A stretch of 57,562 nucleotides of DNA, from NCBI GenBank assembly GCA_016234805.1, contig JACRNU010000032.1, positions 1 to 57,562 on the forward strand, in the 5' to 3' direction. How positions within the stretch are numbered: position 1 is the first letter of the stretch; each line of letters begins with the position of its first letter. Below the pieces are notes generated by a model. The model saw only the letters and a list, made by a program, of their open reading frames with translations, was not told the origin of the DNA and did not search any database. The position numbers and the translations under genes were made by a program. Source of the stretch: Elusimicrobiota bacterium (lineage in GTDB: Bacteria; Elusimicrobiota; Elusimicrobia; UBA1565; UBA9628). Positions 8,134-15,591 of the stretch are shown here, one piece after another.

Positions 8134-9579
8134 ATGAACGCGATGCAGAAGGGGAGAAAGGAGAAGGGCGGACTCGCGCCAGCGGCCTGCGCCGCGGGAG
8201 CGTGCGCAGCGCTCCTCTGCCTGGCGGTCCTAAAAGATCCGCGCCTGGACGGGCCGAGGCCCGCGGCTTACGATGGCGGCGGACAGCCGGACCTGCATGG
8301 GCCTTACGCTGCGCCAGGGCGAGGGTCCATGGCCGCGCCCACGGACGGGCTGTCGGCTTCCGGGAAAGCGCGTCCGGAAGAGCCCTCCTCCGATATCCGT
8401 GACGCGATGGCCTCCGTGGAAACCGCCAGGTTCCAGGCAAGGCTGACCGATGAGCCTGCGGCGCTCAGCGAGTGGTGGCTCCTCGCGCCGCGGGCCGGGA
8501 GCAAAGCCGCAACCCAAGAGCGCCGCCTTCCGGGCTGGACGGCCTCCTCTTTCGGCCATCCAGCCCCTTCGCGCCCGTCCGCGGCCTTGACAGGGATCCC
8601 TCCGAGAGAAGCTTCCGCCTCCTCGAACGAAGGAACCGGCCATTCGATGAACAGCTCATCATCGCGTCCCGCGGCCGCTCCCCTAGAGGAAAAGTCAGGC
8701 TCTCCATGGACTGCCTCCCGTCAACAGAGTCGGCCTCCCGACCGGACTTCAGGAGAGGCGGGCCGCGGGGACATCGGAACGGCCTTTCCAGGACTCCCTC
8801 CAAAGCGCTGGTCCAGGGCAGGGCCGCGCTCCGCCTCCAGGCAATCCGCGAAGGAGGCCGGGGCCGGCCCGGCCAAGAAGAAGACCCTGTCCAGCACGGT
8901 CTTCAGAGCACCGGCCTTCAAGCCCATCCTGCTCTCCAAGCTGCTCGGCAAGAACGCCATCCGGCCGCCCAAGGGGAAGATCGCGGCGCCGGACCTGAGT
9001 TCCCTGCCGGCCAGGATGCCGGCCGTTCTTCCCGATGGAAGGCCCTTTCAGCCGGAGCCGCCTGAACCTGAAGGCGTGGAAGCCCTGGAGCCTCCGGACC
9101 CCAAGGCATGGTCCTCTGCTGGAACCTGTCCCAAGAACAGCCATTGGCACCGGGATTCCCGCAGCCTCCACTACCACGATGACGAGGCTTGGGGCCTGTG
9201 GCAGGAGGGGCGCTGGACCTGGCATGTCAGGAAAGGAGCCCGCTGGTGGGTCTCGGCCGGCCCGAAGATCCCGACCCTGCTCCGGCACGGCAGGCATTGG
9301 TGGTGGCAGGCCTCGGACCTGTGGTTCCTGCTCCACCAGGGACAGCCTTGGGGCTACCGACAGCTCACCGAACTGGGCCTCGACAGCCTCGTGCACCCGG
9401 CATCAGGCACCGCCATGGTCTACAGCGAGGATGGGACCCGGCTGGCCCTCATCACCCCTGGCCAGGGAGCAGTGCTCTTCGACGCCGAGACCGGGGCCGT
9501 GCTCGGCCGCTGGACCGAAAGCGAGATGCCCAAGCCCCGCAAGCCCAAAGCTCCCACGAGCCTGACCTTTCCCCGATAA
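8134..9579 (+). CDS. Exported or membrane-anchored protein with a Trp-rich C-terminal domain, function unknown
   Basis: The 481-residue product has a basic N terminus (MQKGRKEKGG) and a hydrophobic segment (APAACAAGACAALLCLAVL), consistent with a membrane anchor or signal peptide. A long low-complexity Pro/Ser/Arg region covers about 35-330. The C-terminal 150 residues hold a Trp- and His-rich part (SHWHRDSRSLHYH, WQEGRWTWHVRKGARWW, HWWWQASDLWFLL) and then a propeller-like strand (GTAMVYSEDGTRLALITPG). A GGGGGG run about 12 nt upstream of ATG 8134 may serve as ribosome binding site. I do not recognise the family. It precedes another exported unknown and the carbamoyltransferase cassette on the same strand. 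Confidence 0.5.
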   Translation: MNAMQKGRKEKGGLAPAACAAGACAALLCLAVLKDPRLDGPRPAAYDGGGQPDLHGPYAAPGRGSMAAPTDGLSASGKARPEEPSSDIRDAMASVETARFQARLTDEPAALSEWWLLAPRAGSKAATQERRLPGWTASSFGHPAPSRPSAALTGIPPREASASSNEGTGHSMNSSSSRPAAAPLEEKSGSPWTASRQQSRPPDRTSGEAGRGDIGTAFPGLPPKRWSRAGPRSASRQSAKEAGAGPAKKKTLSSTVFRAPAFKPILLSKLLGKNAIRPPKGKIAAPDLSSLPARMPAVLPDGRPFQPEPPEPEGVEALEPPDPKAWSSAGTCPKNSHWHRDSRSLHYHDDEAWGLWQEGRWTWHVRKGARWWVSAGPKIPTLLRHGRHWWWQASDLWFLLHQGQPWGYRQLTELGLDSLVHPASGTAMVYSEDGTRLALITPGQGAVLFDAETGAVLGRWTESEMPKPRKPKAPTSLTFPR

Positions 9580-9590
9580 TTTGATAAAAT
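9562..9590 (+). promoter_or_regulatory. Possible promoter giving a leaderless start of the 9600 gene
   Basis: CTGACC (9562-9567), 17 nt, TAAAAT (9585-9590). The start of transcription would fall near 9597 and the GTG start codon is at 9600. The -35 box matches the consensus weakly and the site overlaps the end of the preceding gene. Confidence 0.35.
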
Positions 9591-9599
9591 CGTTTTCTT

Positions 9600-10466
9600 G
9601 TGGCTATCTTGGGCTGTTTCCTCGCGTTCATGGCGGGTCTGCCTCAGGCCGCTTTCGCGGCCTCCCAGTCGGAGAGCTACGGAGCCAAGGGCATCTTCCC
9701 GGTATACGAAGTGTCCGGCCAATGGGTCATCTATGATAAGAAGAGCCTGGCGCAAGGGCGCCAGGACTCCAGGCTCAAGCCAGGGGGCCGCTTCCTCGTG
9801 GTCGGCAGCGCCGGGGCTTCGGTCTTCTCCGTGGAGAGCTCCACGGCCGGCTGGGGGGGAGCATGCAAGGGGAACAAGCCCCTCAAGCTCAAGGCCGCGG
9901 TCCTGGAAGGTCCCAGGCGGGAGGTCGGCGCCCCGGTCATCGCCATCAGCGTGCCGCCGAGGTTCAATCTCAAGAAGTCCCAAGCCAGGTTCCGGACCCT
10001 GAGCAACCAGGTGAGCGAAGACACCTACCGGTCCCTGCTCGGGCCCCTCAAGGCGCTCCTGCGCTCGGAGATATCCTCTCCCGCAGGGGGCGAGGAGAGC
10101 ATTGCCGAGACCGCGGCGGTGAAGATCGATTTCGGCGCCAGGGTCTCCGTGGCCGGTCTCCCGGACCCCTTCGTGATCGTGGAAGGCGCCCAGGTCGCCG
10201 GGACCTACCGCAGGTGCCTGAGGCTCTCGGAGGGAGGGAGGCTGCTCGGGGCCTGCGCCCCGATGCGCCATGAGCTCATGACCGAGACCTCGCGGCTCGA
10301 GTTCGTCTCCTACGACCCCTCGGGGCAGGGCAAGCCCTTCATCCTGGCCTACACCTCGGCCGAGCCGCTGTGGGGGCATGAGCGCTGGGGCTTCGCTCTC
10401 AGGAAGTCCGGGCCCAAGCTTTTCCTGGACGATTCGATGGACATCCGCTGTAGAGAGGGGTTCTGA
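9600..10466 (+). CDS. Exported protein of unknown function upstream of the carbamoyltransferase
   Basis: The 288-residue product starts at GTG with a signal peptide (AILGCFLAFMAGLPQAAFA, cleavage near residue 20). The mature part is mostly beta-strand-like, with no family I recognise. An internal palindrome at 9746-9765 encodes LAQGRQ. The stop overlaps the next start (TGATG), so it is probably cotranscribed with the carbamoyltransferase. It may begin the operon from the weak promoter at 9562-9590. A role tied to the carbamoylation cassette is inferred from position only. Confidence 0.5.
   Translation: MAILGCFLAFMAGLPQAAFAASQSESYGAKGIFPVYEVSGQWVIYDKKSLAQGRQDSRLKPGGRFLVVGSAGASVFSVESSTAGWGGACKGNKPLKLKAAVLEGPRREVGAPVIAISVPPRFNLKKSQARFRTLSNQVSEDTYRSLLGPLKALLRSEISSPAGGEESIAETAAVKIDFGARVSVAGLPDPFVIVEGAQVAGTYRRCLRLSEGGRLLGACAPMRHELMTETSRLEFVSYDPSGQGKPFILAYTSAEPLWGHERWGFALRKSGPKLFLDDSMDIRCREGF
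9746..9765. repeat. Short palindrome with CAAGGG loop, copy 2 (inside coding sequence)
   Basis: The 20 bases are identical to those at 5651-5670 (CCTGGCGC-AAGG-GCGCCAGG), although the two host genes are unrelated and on opposite strands. The palindrome reads the same in both orientations. Confidence 0.6.
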
Positions 10467-12295
10467 TGCGACCGACCCACATCCTCGGTATTTCAGCCTT
10501 CTACCACGACAGCGCCGCGGCCCTGGTGCGCGACGGCGAGATCGTGGCCGCGGCGCAGGAGGAGCGGTTCACGCGCGTCAAGCACGACCGGGACTTCCCC
10601 AAGAACGCCGCGGAGTACTGCCTCAAGGAGGCGGGCATCAAGGCCGAAGACCTCGACCTCGTGGCCTACTACGACAAGCCCCTGCTCACCTTCGACCGGC
10701 TGCTGGAGACCTACCTCGCCACGGCGCCGCGGGGCTTGAAGAGCTTCCGCCAGGCCCTCCCGGTCTGGCTCCACGAGAAGCTGCACCTGCCGCGCGAGAT
10801 CGACGCGGCCCTGGGCAACGCCTACCCGGGAAAGCTCCTCTTCAACCTCCACCATCTCTCCCACGCGTCCTCGGCCTTCTACCCGTCCCCGTTCGAGGAC
10901 GCGGCCATCATCACCGTGGACGGAGTGGGGGAATGGAGCACCGCCACCTACGGCGTCGGGCGCGGCAAGGACGTCACGCTCCTCAAGGAGATCCGCTTTC
11001 CTCACTCGCTCGGCCTGCTCTACTCCGCCTTCACCTACTACCTGGGCTTCAAGGTCAACTCCGGCGAGTACAAGATCATGGGCCTGGCCCCGTACGGCGT
11101 GCCGCGGTACTACGACCTCATCAAGGACAACCTCATCGACATCCATGAGGACGGCTCCTTCCACATGGACATGAAGTACTTCGACTACTGCGCGGGCCTG
11201 ACCATGACGAGCCGGGCCTTCGACGACCTCTTCGGCGGGCCGCCGAGGGACCCCGAGTCTTCGACCGACCAGCGCATCATGGACATCGCGGCCTCCATCC
11301 AGAAGGTCACCAACGAGATCATGCTCAAGATGGCCCGCCATGTCCGCAAGGAGACCGGCTCGGAGAACCTCTGCCTGGCAGGCGGCGTGGCCCTCAACTG
11401 CGTGGCCAACGGCCTGATCCTGGCCGAGGGCATCTTCAAGGACATGTGGATCCAGCCCGCGTCCGGCGACGCGGGCGGCGCGCTCGGCTGCGCCCTCCAC
11501 GCCTACCACGGCTACCTAGGCCTGCCCCGGACCCCGGTGAGGCCCGACGCCATGAAGGGCGCCTACCTCGGGCCGGAATACTCCGACGCCGAGGCCAGGG
11601 CCGCGTTCGAGTCCCTCGGGATCGAGTTCAAGGAGCACGATGAGGCGGCTCTCATCAGCGCGATCTGCGACTGCATGGAGAAAGGCATGATCGTGGGACT
11701 ATGCCGCGGCCGCATGGAATACGGCCCAAGAGCCCTGGGCAACCGGACCATCCTCGGCGACCCCAGGCTCCCCGAGATGCAGAGCCGCATGAACCTCAAG
11801 ATCAAGTTCCGCGAGGGCTTCCGGCCCTTCGCGCCCGCGGTGCTCTCCGAGCGCGTCTCCGACTATTTCGAGATGAAGGTCCCGAGTCCCTATATGCTGC
11901 TCTGCGCCCCCATCCAGGAGCGCCTGCGCCGCCCACTGCCGGACGGCTGGCAGGACCTGCGGGGCATGGCGCTCCTCAAGGCGCACCGCTCCGAGATCCC
12001 GGCTGTCACGCACGTGGACTACTCGGCCCGCGTGCAGACCGTGCACCGGGACACGAACCCGTTCTTCCACAGCCTCATCTCGGCCTATGACAAGCGCCAC
12101 GGCTGCGGCGTGCTGGTCAACACCAGCTTCAACGTGCGGGGCGAGCCCATCGTCTGCACCCCGCGGGACGCGGCCCGCTGCTTCATCAACACGGAGATGG
12201 ACGCCCTCGTGGCGGGCAACTGTCTGGCGCTCAAATCCGAGCAGAAGGTCAAAGCCGAGCGGGAGGAATACCTCAAGGAGTTCGCCCTGGACTAA
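10466..12295 (+). CDS. Carbamoyltransferase of the NodU/CmcH/TobZ family
   Basis: The 609-residue product is a full-length family member; such enzymes transfer a carbamoyl group from carbamoyl phosphate to a hydroxyl on a small molecule or sugar. The N-terminal Kae1-like domain shows LGISAFYHDSAAALV, the metal-binding HHLSHASSAFYPSPF and GGVALNCVANG. The C-terminal YrdC-like half carries MEYGPRALGNRTIL and NTSFNVRGEPIVCTPRDA. It starts in a TGATG overlap with the previous gene and is followed by SxtJ-type and DUF5989 genes, a trio often seen in polysaccharide and natural-product loci. No glycosyltransferases or NRPS/PKS genes are next to it here, so the acceptor is unknown. Confidence 0.9.
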   Translation: MRPTHILGISAFYHDSAAALVRDGEIVAAAQEERFTRVKHDRDFPKNAAEYCLKEAGIKAEDLDLVAYYDKPLLTFDRLLETYLATAPRGLKSFRQALPVWLHEKLHLPREIDAALGNAYPGKLLFNLHHLSHASSAFYPSPFEDAAIITVDGVGEWSTATYGVGRGKDVTLLKEIRFPHSLGLLYSAFTYYLGFKVNSGEYKIMGLAPYGVPRYYDLIKDNLIDIHEDGSFHMDMKYFDYCAGLTMTSRAFDDLFGGPPRDPESSTDQRIMDIAASIQKVTNEIMLKMARHVRKETGSENLCLAGGVALNCVANGLILAEGIFKDMWIQPASGDAGGALGCALHAYHGYLGLPRTPVRPDAMKGAYLGPEYSDAEARAAFESLGIEFKEHDEAALISAICDCMEKGMIVGLCRGRMEYGPRALGNRTILGDPRLPEMQSRMNLKIKFREGFRPFAPAVLSERVSDYFEMKVPSPYMLLCAPIQERLRRPLPDGWQDLRGMALLKAHRSEIPAVTHVDYSARVQTVHRDTNPFFHSLISAYDKRHGCGVLVNTSFNVRGEPIVCTPRDAARCFINTEMDALVAGNCLALKSEQKVKAEREEYLKEFALD

Positions 12296-12296
12296 C

Positions 12297-12704
12297 ATGA
12301 ACCTCGTCAAGATCGACTGGAACCCCGACCGCAAAGCCCTCCGCTGGTTCGCCGGCGGGATGGTCGTCTTCGCCGTCCTCATCGGAGCCTTCGCCTTCTG
12401 GAAGGACCGGAGCGCCCTCAAGGCCGTCGCAGGCATCCTCGCCGCCGCGGGCTGCCTCGCCTGGGCTCTCCCCGACATCGTCGGCCGGACCGTCTACAAG
12501 GCCTGGATGGGAGCCGCCTTCGTGATCTCGATGGTCGTCTCCAATGTCGTCATCATCCTCATCTTCTACGGGCTGATCACGCCCCTGGGCCTGCTGCTCC
12601 GGGCCCTGGGCCGCGACAGCCTCAGGCTCAAGCGAGGCGCCGGCTCCCACTGGGTGCCGGTGACCATGCCGGCCGATACCGACCAATACGAGAGGCTCTT
12701 CTGA
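12297..12704 (+). CDS. SxtJ-family small membrane protein
   Basis: The 135-residue product has three or four hydrophobic segments (GGMVVFAVLIGAFAF, AVAGILAAAGCLAW, FVISMVVSNVVIILIFYGL) and the family pattern ending LLRALGRDSLRLKR. It starts two bases after the carbamoyltransferase stop. The SxtJ and DUF5989 partners of NodU-type carbamoyltransferases have no established biochemical role; membrane placement suggests they link carbamoylation to an envelope or export step. Confidence 0.8.
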   Translation: MNLVKIDWNPDRKALRWFAGGMVVFAVLIGAFAFWKDRSALKAVAGILAAAGCLAWALPDIVGRTVYKAWMGAAFVISMVVSNVVIILIFYGLITPLGLLLRALGRDSLRLKRGAGSHWVPVTMPADTDQYERLF

Positions 12705-12862
12705 TGGCCAAGCGCAGATCTCTTCCGCGGGAATTCTGGGACTTCCTGATGTCCAACAAGAAGTGGTGGCTCCTGCCCCTGATCCTGGCCATGCTGGCCC
12801 TGGCCGGCCTGGTGTTCCTGGCAGGCACGCCCGTGGCGCCGTTCGTCTACACGTTGTTCTAG
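12704..12862 (+). CDS. DUF5989 family small membrane protein
   Basis: The 52-residue product starts at an ATG overlapping the SxtJ stop (TGATG). It follows the family pattern: a short basic N terminus, REFWDFL, a KKWWLLP motif, one membrane helix (LILAMLALAGLVFLAG) and the ending APFVYTLF. It completes the carbamoyltransferase-SxtJ-DUF5989 cassette. Its stop is three bases from the stop of the convergent barrel gene, leaving no room for a terminator. Confidence 0.8.
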   Translation: MAKRRSLPREFWDFLMSNKKWWLLPLILAMLALAGLVFLAGTPVAPFVYTLF

Positions 12863-12865
12863 GGA

Positions 12866-13903
12866 CTAGAATCCGATGTAGCCGAACACCCTCAGCGAGT
12901 TGGAAGAGCGCATCGTGCCTTCGAGGGTGATGCCGCCGCGCTCGAGCGGGAAGGTGACGCCCAGGACCGCTCCGACCGGCACTTTGGGCTTGAGGGTATA
13001 GGTCAGTTCCTCGATGACCGTGGTCCCGCTGGTCACGATCCCGGTGGGATAGGCGTACTCCGTGTTCGCGAAGACCCTGCGCTGCACGACCCTCAGCCTG
13101 CTGTCCATGAACTCCAACCCCAGATAGGGGACGAAGTGCTCGAACTTCACCGTCGCGGTCAGGGACAGGCCGTAACGCAGGTGGCTGATATCCGTGGTCC
13201 CTTCTCCCGTGTACTGGCTCAGGACCTGGCCCGTGGTGTCGGTCGAATACTGGATGCCCACGGCCTTGAAGAGGTCCACCGTGTTGAAGGAATGATCGAA
13301 GCGCAGGGCCGCGACGACCCCGAAGTTCTCGTTCTCGTACGGCTGCCCCTTGAGCTCGAAGCCGTAAGCGAAGCCCTTGTCGAAGGCGACCTGGATCCCG
13401 TCAAAGACGGTATTGGAGTTCCGTCCCAAGTAGGCGGGGTTCGCGGTGTTGGTGGAGGCGAACGCCTCCACCTCCTTCCAATTGATGACCTTGCTGGCCG
13501 CCCCGATCTTGGCCGCGCCCTCGAAATACTCGGTGGAGTAGCCGAGCTTGAGGAAGATGTAGTTCCCGCTGACGTCGATGCCGTCCCAGCCGCGATTGTA
13601 GGTGACGGTGGTCCCGGCCGGGAACGTGTTCGTGATGTTGCGGTTGCGGTAGTCGTAGCTGATCGTGGTCGTGGAGGGGAAGAAGTCCACCATGGTGAAG
13701 TAATTCATGCTCCGGAAGGTGGTCACCTGGGTGACGTTGTTGGTCTCGATGCGGGTCAGGACCGGAGAGGCATTGAGCTTCATGTCCTGGTTGAACACCG
13801 AGTTGGCCTCGATGCCCAGGAAAAGCCCGCTGGCCCAGGCCTGAGCCGGCGCCCATAGGACCGCGAGGAACGCAGGGACAAGGAGCTTTGCTCTCACCGG
13901 CAC
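12866..13903 (-). CDS. Outer-membrane beta-barrel protein, function unknown
   Basis: The 345-residue product has a signal peptide (LLVPAFLAVLWAPAQAWA) and then alternating strands rich in Tyr, Phe, Thr and Asn. It ends in RVFGYIGF, the terminal-Phe barrel signature. No specific porin family is recognised. GTG 13903 is the first start; GTG 13897 (RAKLLVPAF) is also plausible. The promoter at 13921-13948 lies over the end of the upstream lipoprotein gene, so this gene can be expressed on its own. Confidence 0.6.
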   Translation of the reverse strand: MPVRAKLLVPAFLAVLWAPAQAWASGLFLGIEANSVFNQDMKLNASPVLTRIETNNVTQVTTFRSMNYFTMVDFFPSTTTISYDYRNRNITNTFPAGTTVTYNRGWDGIDVSGNYIFLKLGYSTEYFEGAAKIGAASKVINWKEVEAFASTNTANPAYLGRNSNTVFDGIQVAFDKGFAYGFELKGQPYENENFGVVAALRFDHSFNTVDLFKAVGIQYSTDTTGQVLSQYTGEGTTDISHLRYGLSLTATVKFEHFVPYLGLEFMDSRLRVVQRRVFANTEYAYPTGIVTSGTTVIEELTYTLKPKVPVGAVLGVTFPLERGGITLEGTMRSSNSLRVFGYIGF

Positions 13904-13920
13904 CAGTATAGCCGGCGGTT

Positions 13921-13948
13921 GTTATATAAATATATCACCGCGGTTCAA
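13921..13948 (-). promoter_or_regulatory. Promoter of the beta-barrel gene
   Basis: On the minus strand TTGAAC (13948-13943), 16 nt, TATAAC (13926-13921) within an AT-rich patch that is unusual for this GC-rich sequence. A second -10-like TATACT at 13910-13905 lacks a good -35 but would give a leaderless start at GTG 13897. Confidence 0.45.
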
Positions 13949-15029
13949 GCCTGCCACCCGGCGCCAAGCCAGCCGGAGGGTTGGGCTTGAGCACGATCTT
14001 GTCGCGGAAGGTCCGGAAGAGGGGATGGAACTTCAGGAAATCCTTCTTCTCGGCCCGGTAGTGAAGGAAGAAGACGCCATCGGACTCAGGGACCAGGAGC
14101 GTCTCGGTCACGAAGACCTTGACGAGACTGCCGGTCAGCGTCCCCTCGGGGTAGTAATATGTGGTATAGCGCGCCTCATAGCCCGGCCTCGCGGAGAAGA
14201 CGACCTCCGCCGCCTTGTGGTCGTCCTCCGGGCTGCCCGCGGAGCGCAGAGCGGCCAGGCTCGCCGCCGGGGTCTTGTACTCCTTCATGTCCTGGGTGAA
14301 CCATACCAGCGCGATGCGGGCCTTGCCCTTGGGCTCCCGCCACTCCAGGCCTCCACGGATTCGGGCCGGCTTGCCCCAGCCCAGCATGTCCACATAGGTG
14401 TACTTCCCCTTCGCCTGCGCCTGGCGGGGCAAGGGTTTGCCCTTCTCCGTCACCGGCGCCTCCGATGGGCCCAAAGCGTCCCTCCGGCGGGAGATCATGT
14501 CCCGCCACAGGGTCCCATCGAGGTCACGGAGAGCGTCGTCCATCGCGAGGATCTCGGTCTCCTTGCCGGCATCCCTGCCGGTGAAGACCGATCTCCGGCC
14601 CGCCCGCCCCTTGACTGCGAAGGACAGCTTTCCAGCGAAGATGACCTCTCCGGGCCGCGCCTCCACGGCGAGGTCCTTGAAGGTCTTGGCCGGGATCTCC
14701 ACCTCATAGGAGTTGTTCTGGCGCATGAAGCGCACGGATGAGGGGGCGTAGCGGCCCGTGGTCGCGTCGAGCAAGTAGACGTTGTCCCCGGAACGGAAAT
14801 TGGTGACGAAAGCGCCCTCTTCGGGCTGGCCATCGGCCTTGAGCCTCACGAAGGTCATCGAAAAGGGCTTGAACTCGGAGAACCAGCCTCCTTTGATGAA
14901 GACGCGCGCGACGAGCGCGCTGCTGGTGGGGGAGGAGGACTCCGGCGGCCCCTGCCGGCCTCCGAGCCCGGGACCGGAGCAGCCGAACAGGACGGCCGCC
15001 GCGGCCGCGCACCGCAGGGAGCTCTTCAC
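13935..15029 (-). CDS. Predicted lipoprotein of unknown function
   Basis: The 364-residue product begins MKSSLRCAAAAAVLFGC, a lipoprotein signal peptide with lipidated Cys17, and a Ser/Pro-rich tether follows. The rest is beta-rich with no recognised domain; DMLGWGKPARIRGGLEW and TTYYYPEGTLTG are visible landmarks. The GTG start at 15029 coincides with the predicted start of transcription from 15036-15064, so the mRNA would be leaderless. It lies upstream of the barrel gene on the same strand, and an outer-membrane partnership is possible but unproven. Confidence 0.55.
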   Translation of the reverse strand: MKSSLRCAAAAAVLFGCSGPGLGGRQGPPESSSPTSSALVARVFIKGGWFSEFKPFSMTFVRLKADGQPEEGAFVTNFRSGDNVYLLDATTGRYAPSSVRFMRQNNSYEVEIPAKTFKDLAVEARPGEVIFAGKLSFAVKGRAGRRSVFTGRDAGKETEILAMDDALRDLDGTLWRDMISRRRDALGPSEAPVTEKGKPLPRQAQAKGKYTYVDMLGWGKPARIRGGLEWREPKGKARIALVWFTQDMKEYKTPAASLAALRSAGSPEDDHKAAEVVFSARPGYEARYTTYYYPEGTLTGSLVKVFVTETLLVPESDGVFFLHYRAEKKDFLKFHPLFRTFRDKIVLKPNPPAGLAPGGRLEPR

Positions 15030-15035
15030 ACCCGG

Positions 15036-15064
15036 AGTTTAGCCGTGCTCCAGCCCCCTGTCAA
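15036..15064 (-). promoter_or_regulatory. Sigma70-type promoter of the lipoprotein gene
   Basis: On the minus strand a perfect TTGACA (15064-15059) is followed by 17 nt and TAAACT (15041-15036). Seven bases further is the GTG at 15029, so start of transcription and start of translation coincide. Confidence 0.65.
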
Positions 15065-15073
15065 GCGAAGTTG

Positions 15074-15079
15074 TATAAT
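15074..15079 (+). promoter_or_regulatory. Perfect TATAAT -10 box before the mini-ORF repeat
   Basis: TATAAT is followed by six bases and the ATG at 15086, the spacing of a leaderless start. No good -35 box is visible at 16-18 nt. The site overlaps the divergent promoter at 15036-15064. Confidence 0.35.
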
Positions 15080-15085
15080 ACGACC

Positions 15086-15142
15086 ATGACCGAGCCTACG
15101 CGAGGAAATGGTCGCGTCCATCGCTGTGGGAGGCGACCATGA
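15086..15142 (+). repeat. Coupled mini-ORF repeat, copy 1
   Basis: The 57 bases encode MTEPTRGNGRVHRCGRRP and a stop. The stop forms an ATGA overlap with the start of the next gene at 15139. An inverted repeat (ATGGTCGC at 15108-15115 and GCGACCAT at 15133-15140) presents that start codon at the foot of a hairpin. A copy with only four base differences lies at 32766-32822 and a shortened one at 39316-39339. CGACCATGAC occurs just before and at the end of the unit as a direct repeat. Confidence 0.65.
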
Positions 15143-15591
15143 CGGAGACCACGGTCCCGGAGAACCAGTACGACTTCGAGCCCCTCTCCCGCGAGATCGT
15201 CGTCAACCGCCTCAAGGACTCCCCGGACCCCTACGCCGCCGCGGCCAAGACCGCGCGCGACATCATCATCCCGGCGCTCAAGTCAACCCTTCCCGGCCAG
15301 CGGCCCAAGGTCACCACGATCCAGGTCTGCCGCGGCATCATCACCGGCATCCTAGCCATCAACAAGAGCGTGCCGGAGACCGCGGTCGCCATCCTACAGA
15401 TGACCGCGGAGATCGCCCATGAAGGGAACATCGAGCCCGGAGAGCTCATGACCTGGGCCATGGAAGGCATCGCGTCGGTCATGAACCTGGCCGGACGGGA
15501 CGTCAGTTGGGCCGTGGAGTCGGCCATCGAGAGTCAGTTCACCGGCGCGGGCGCCGTGTTCTCGGGCTTCATCCGCCTGCACGGCCACTGA
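15139..15591 (+). CDS. Conserved-looking helical protein of unknown function
   Basis: The 150-residue product is predicted soluble and helical, with stretches such as DPYAAAAKTARDIIIPALK and TAVAILQMTAEIAHEGNIEP. I do not recognise a family. Its ATG overlaps the stop of the upstream mini-ORF repeat, so its translation may depend on that element. Codon and base composition match the neighbours. The last 23 nt overlap the end of glyS on the opposite strand. Confidence 0.5.
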   Translation: MTETTVPENQYDFEPLSREIVVNRLKDSPDPYAAAAKTARDIIIPALKSTLPGQRPKVTTIQVCRGIITGILAINKSVPETAVAILQMTAEIAHEGNIEPGELMTWAMEGIASVMNLAGRDVSWAVESAIESQFTGAGAVFSGFIRLHGH

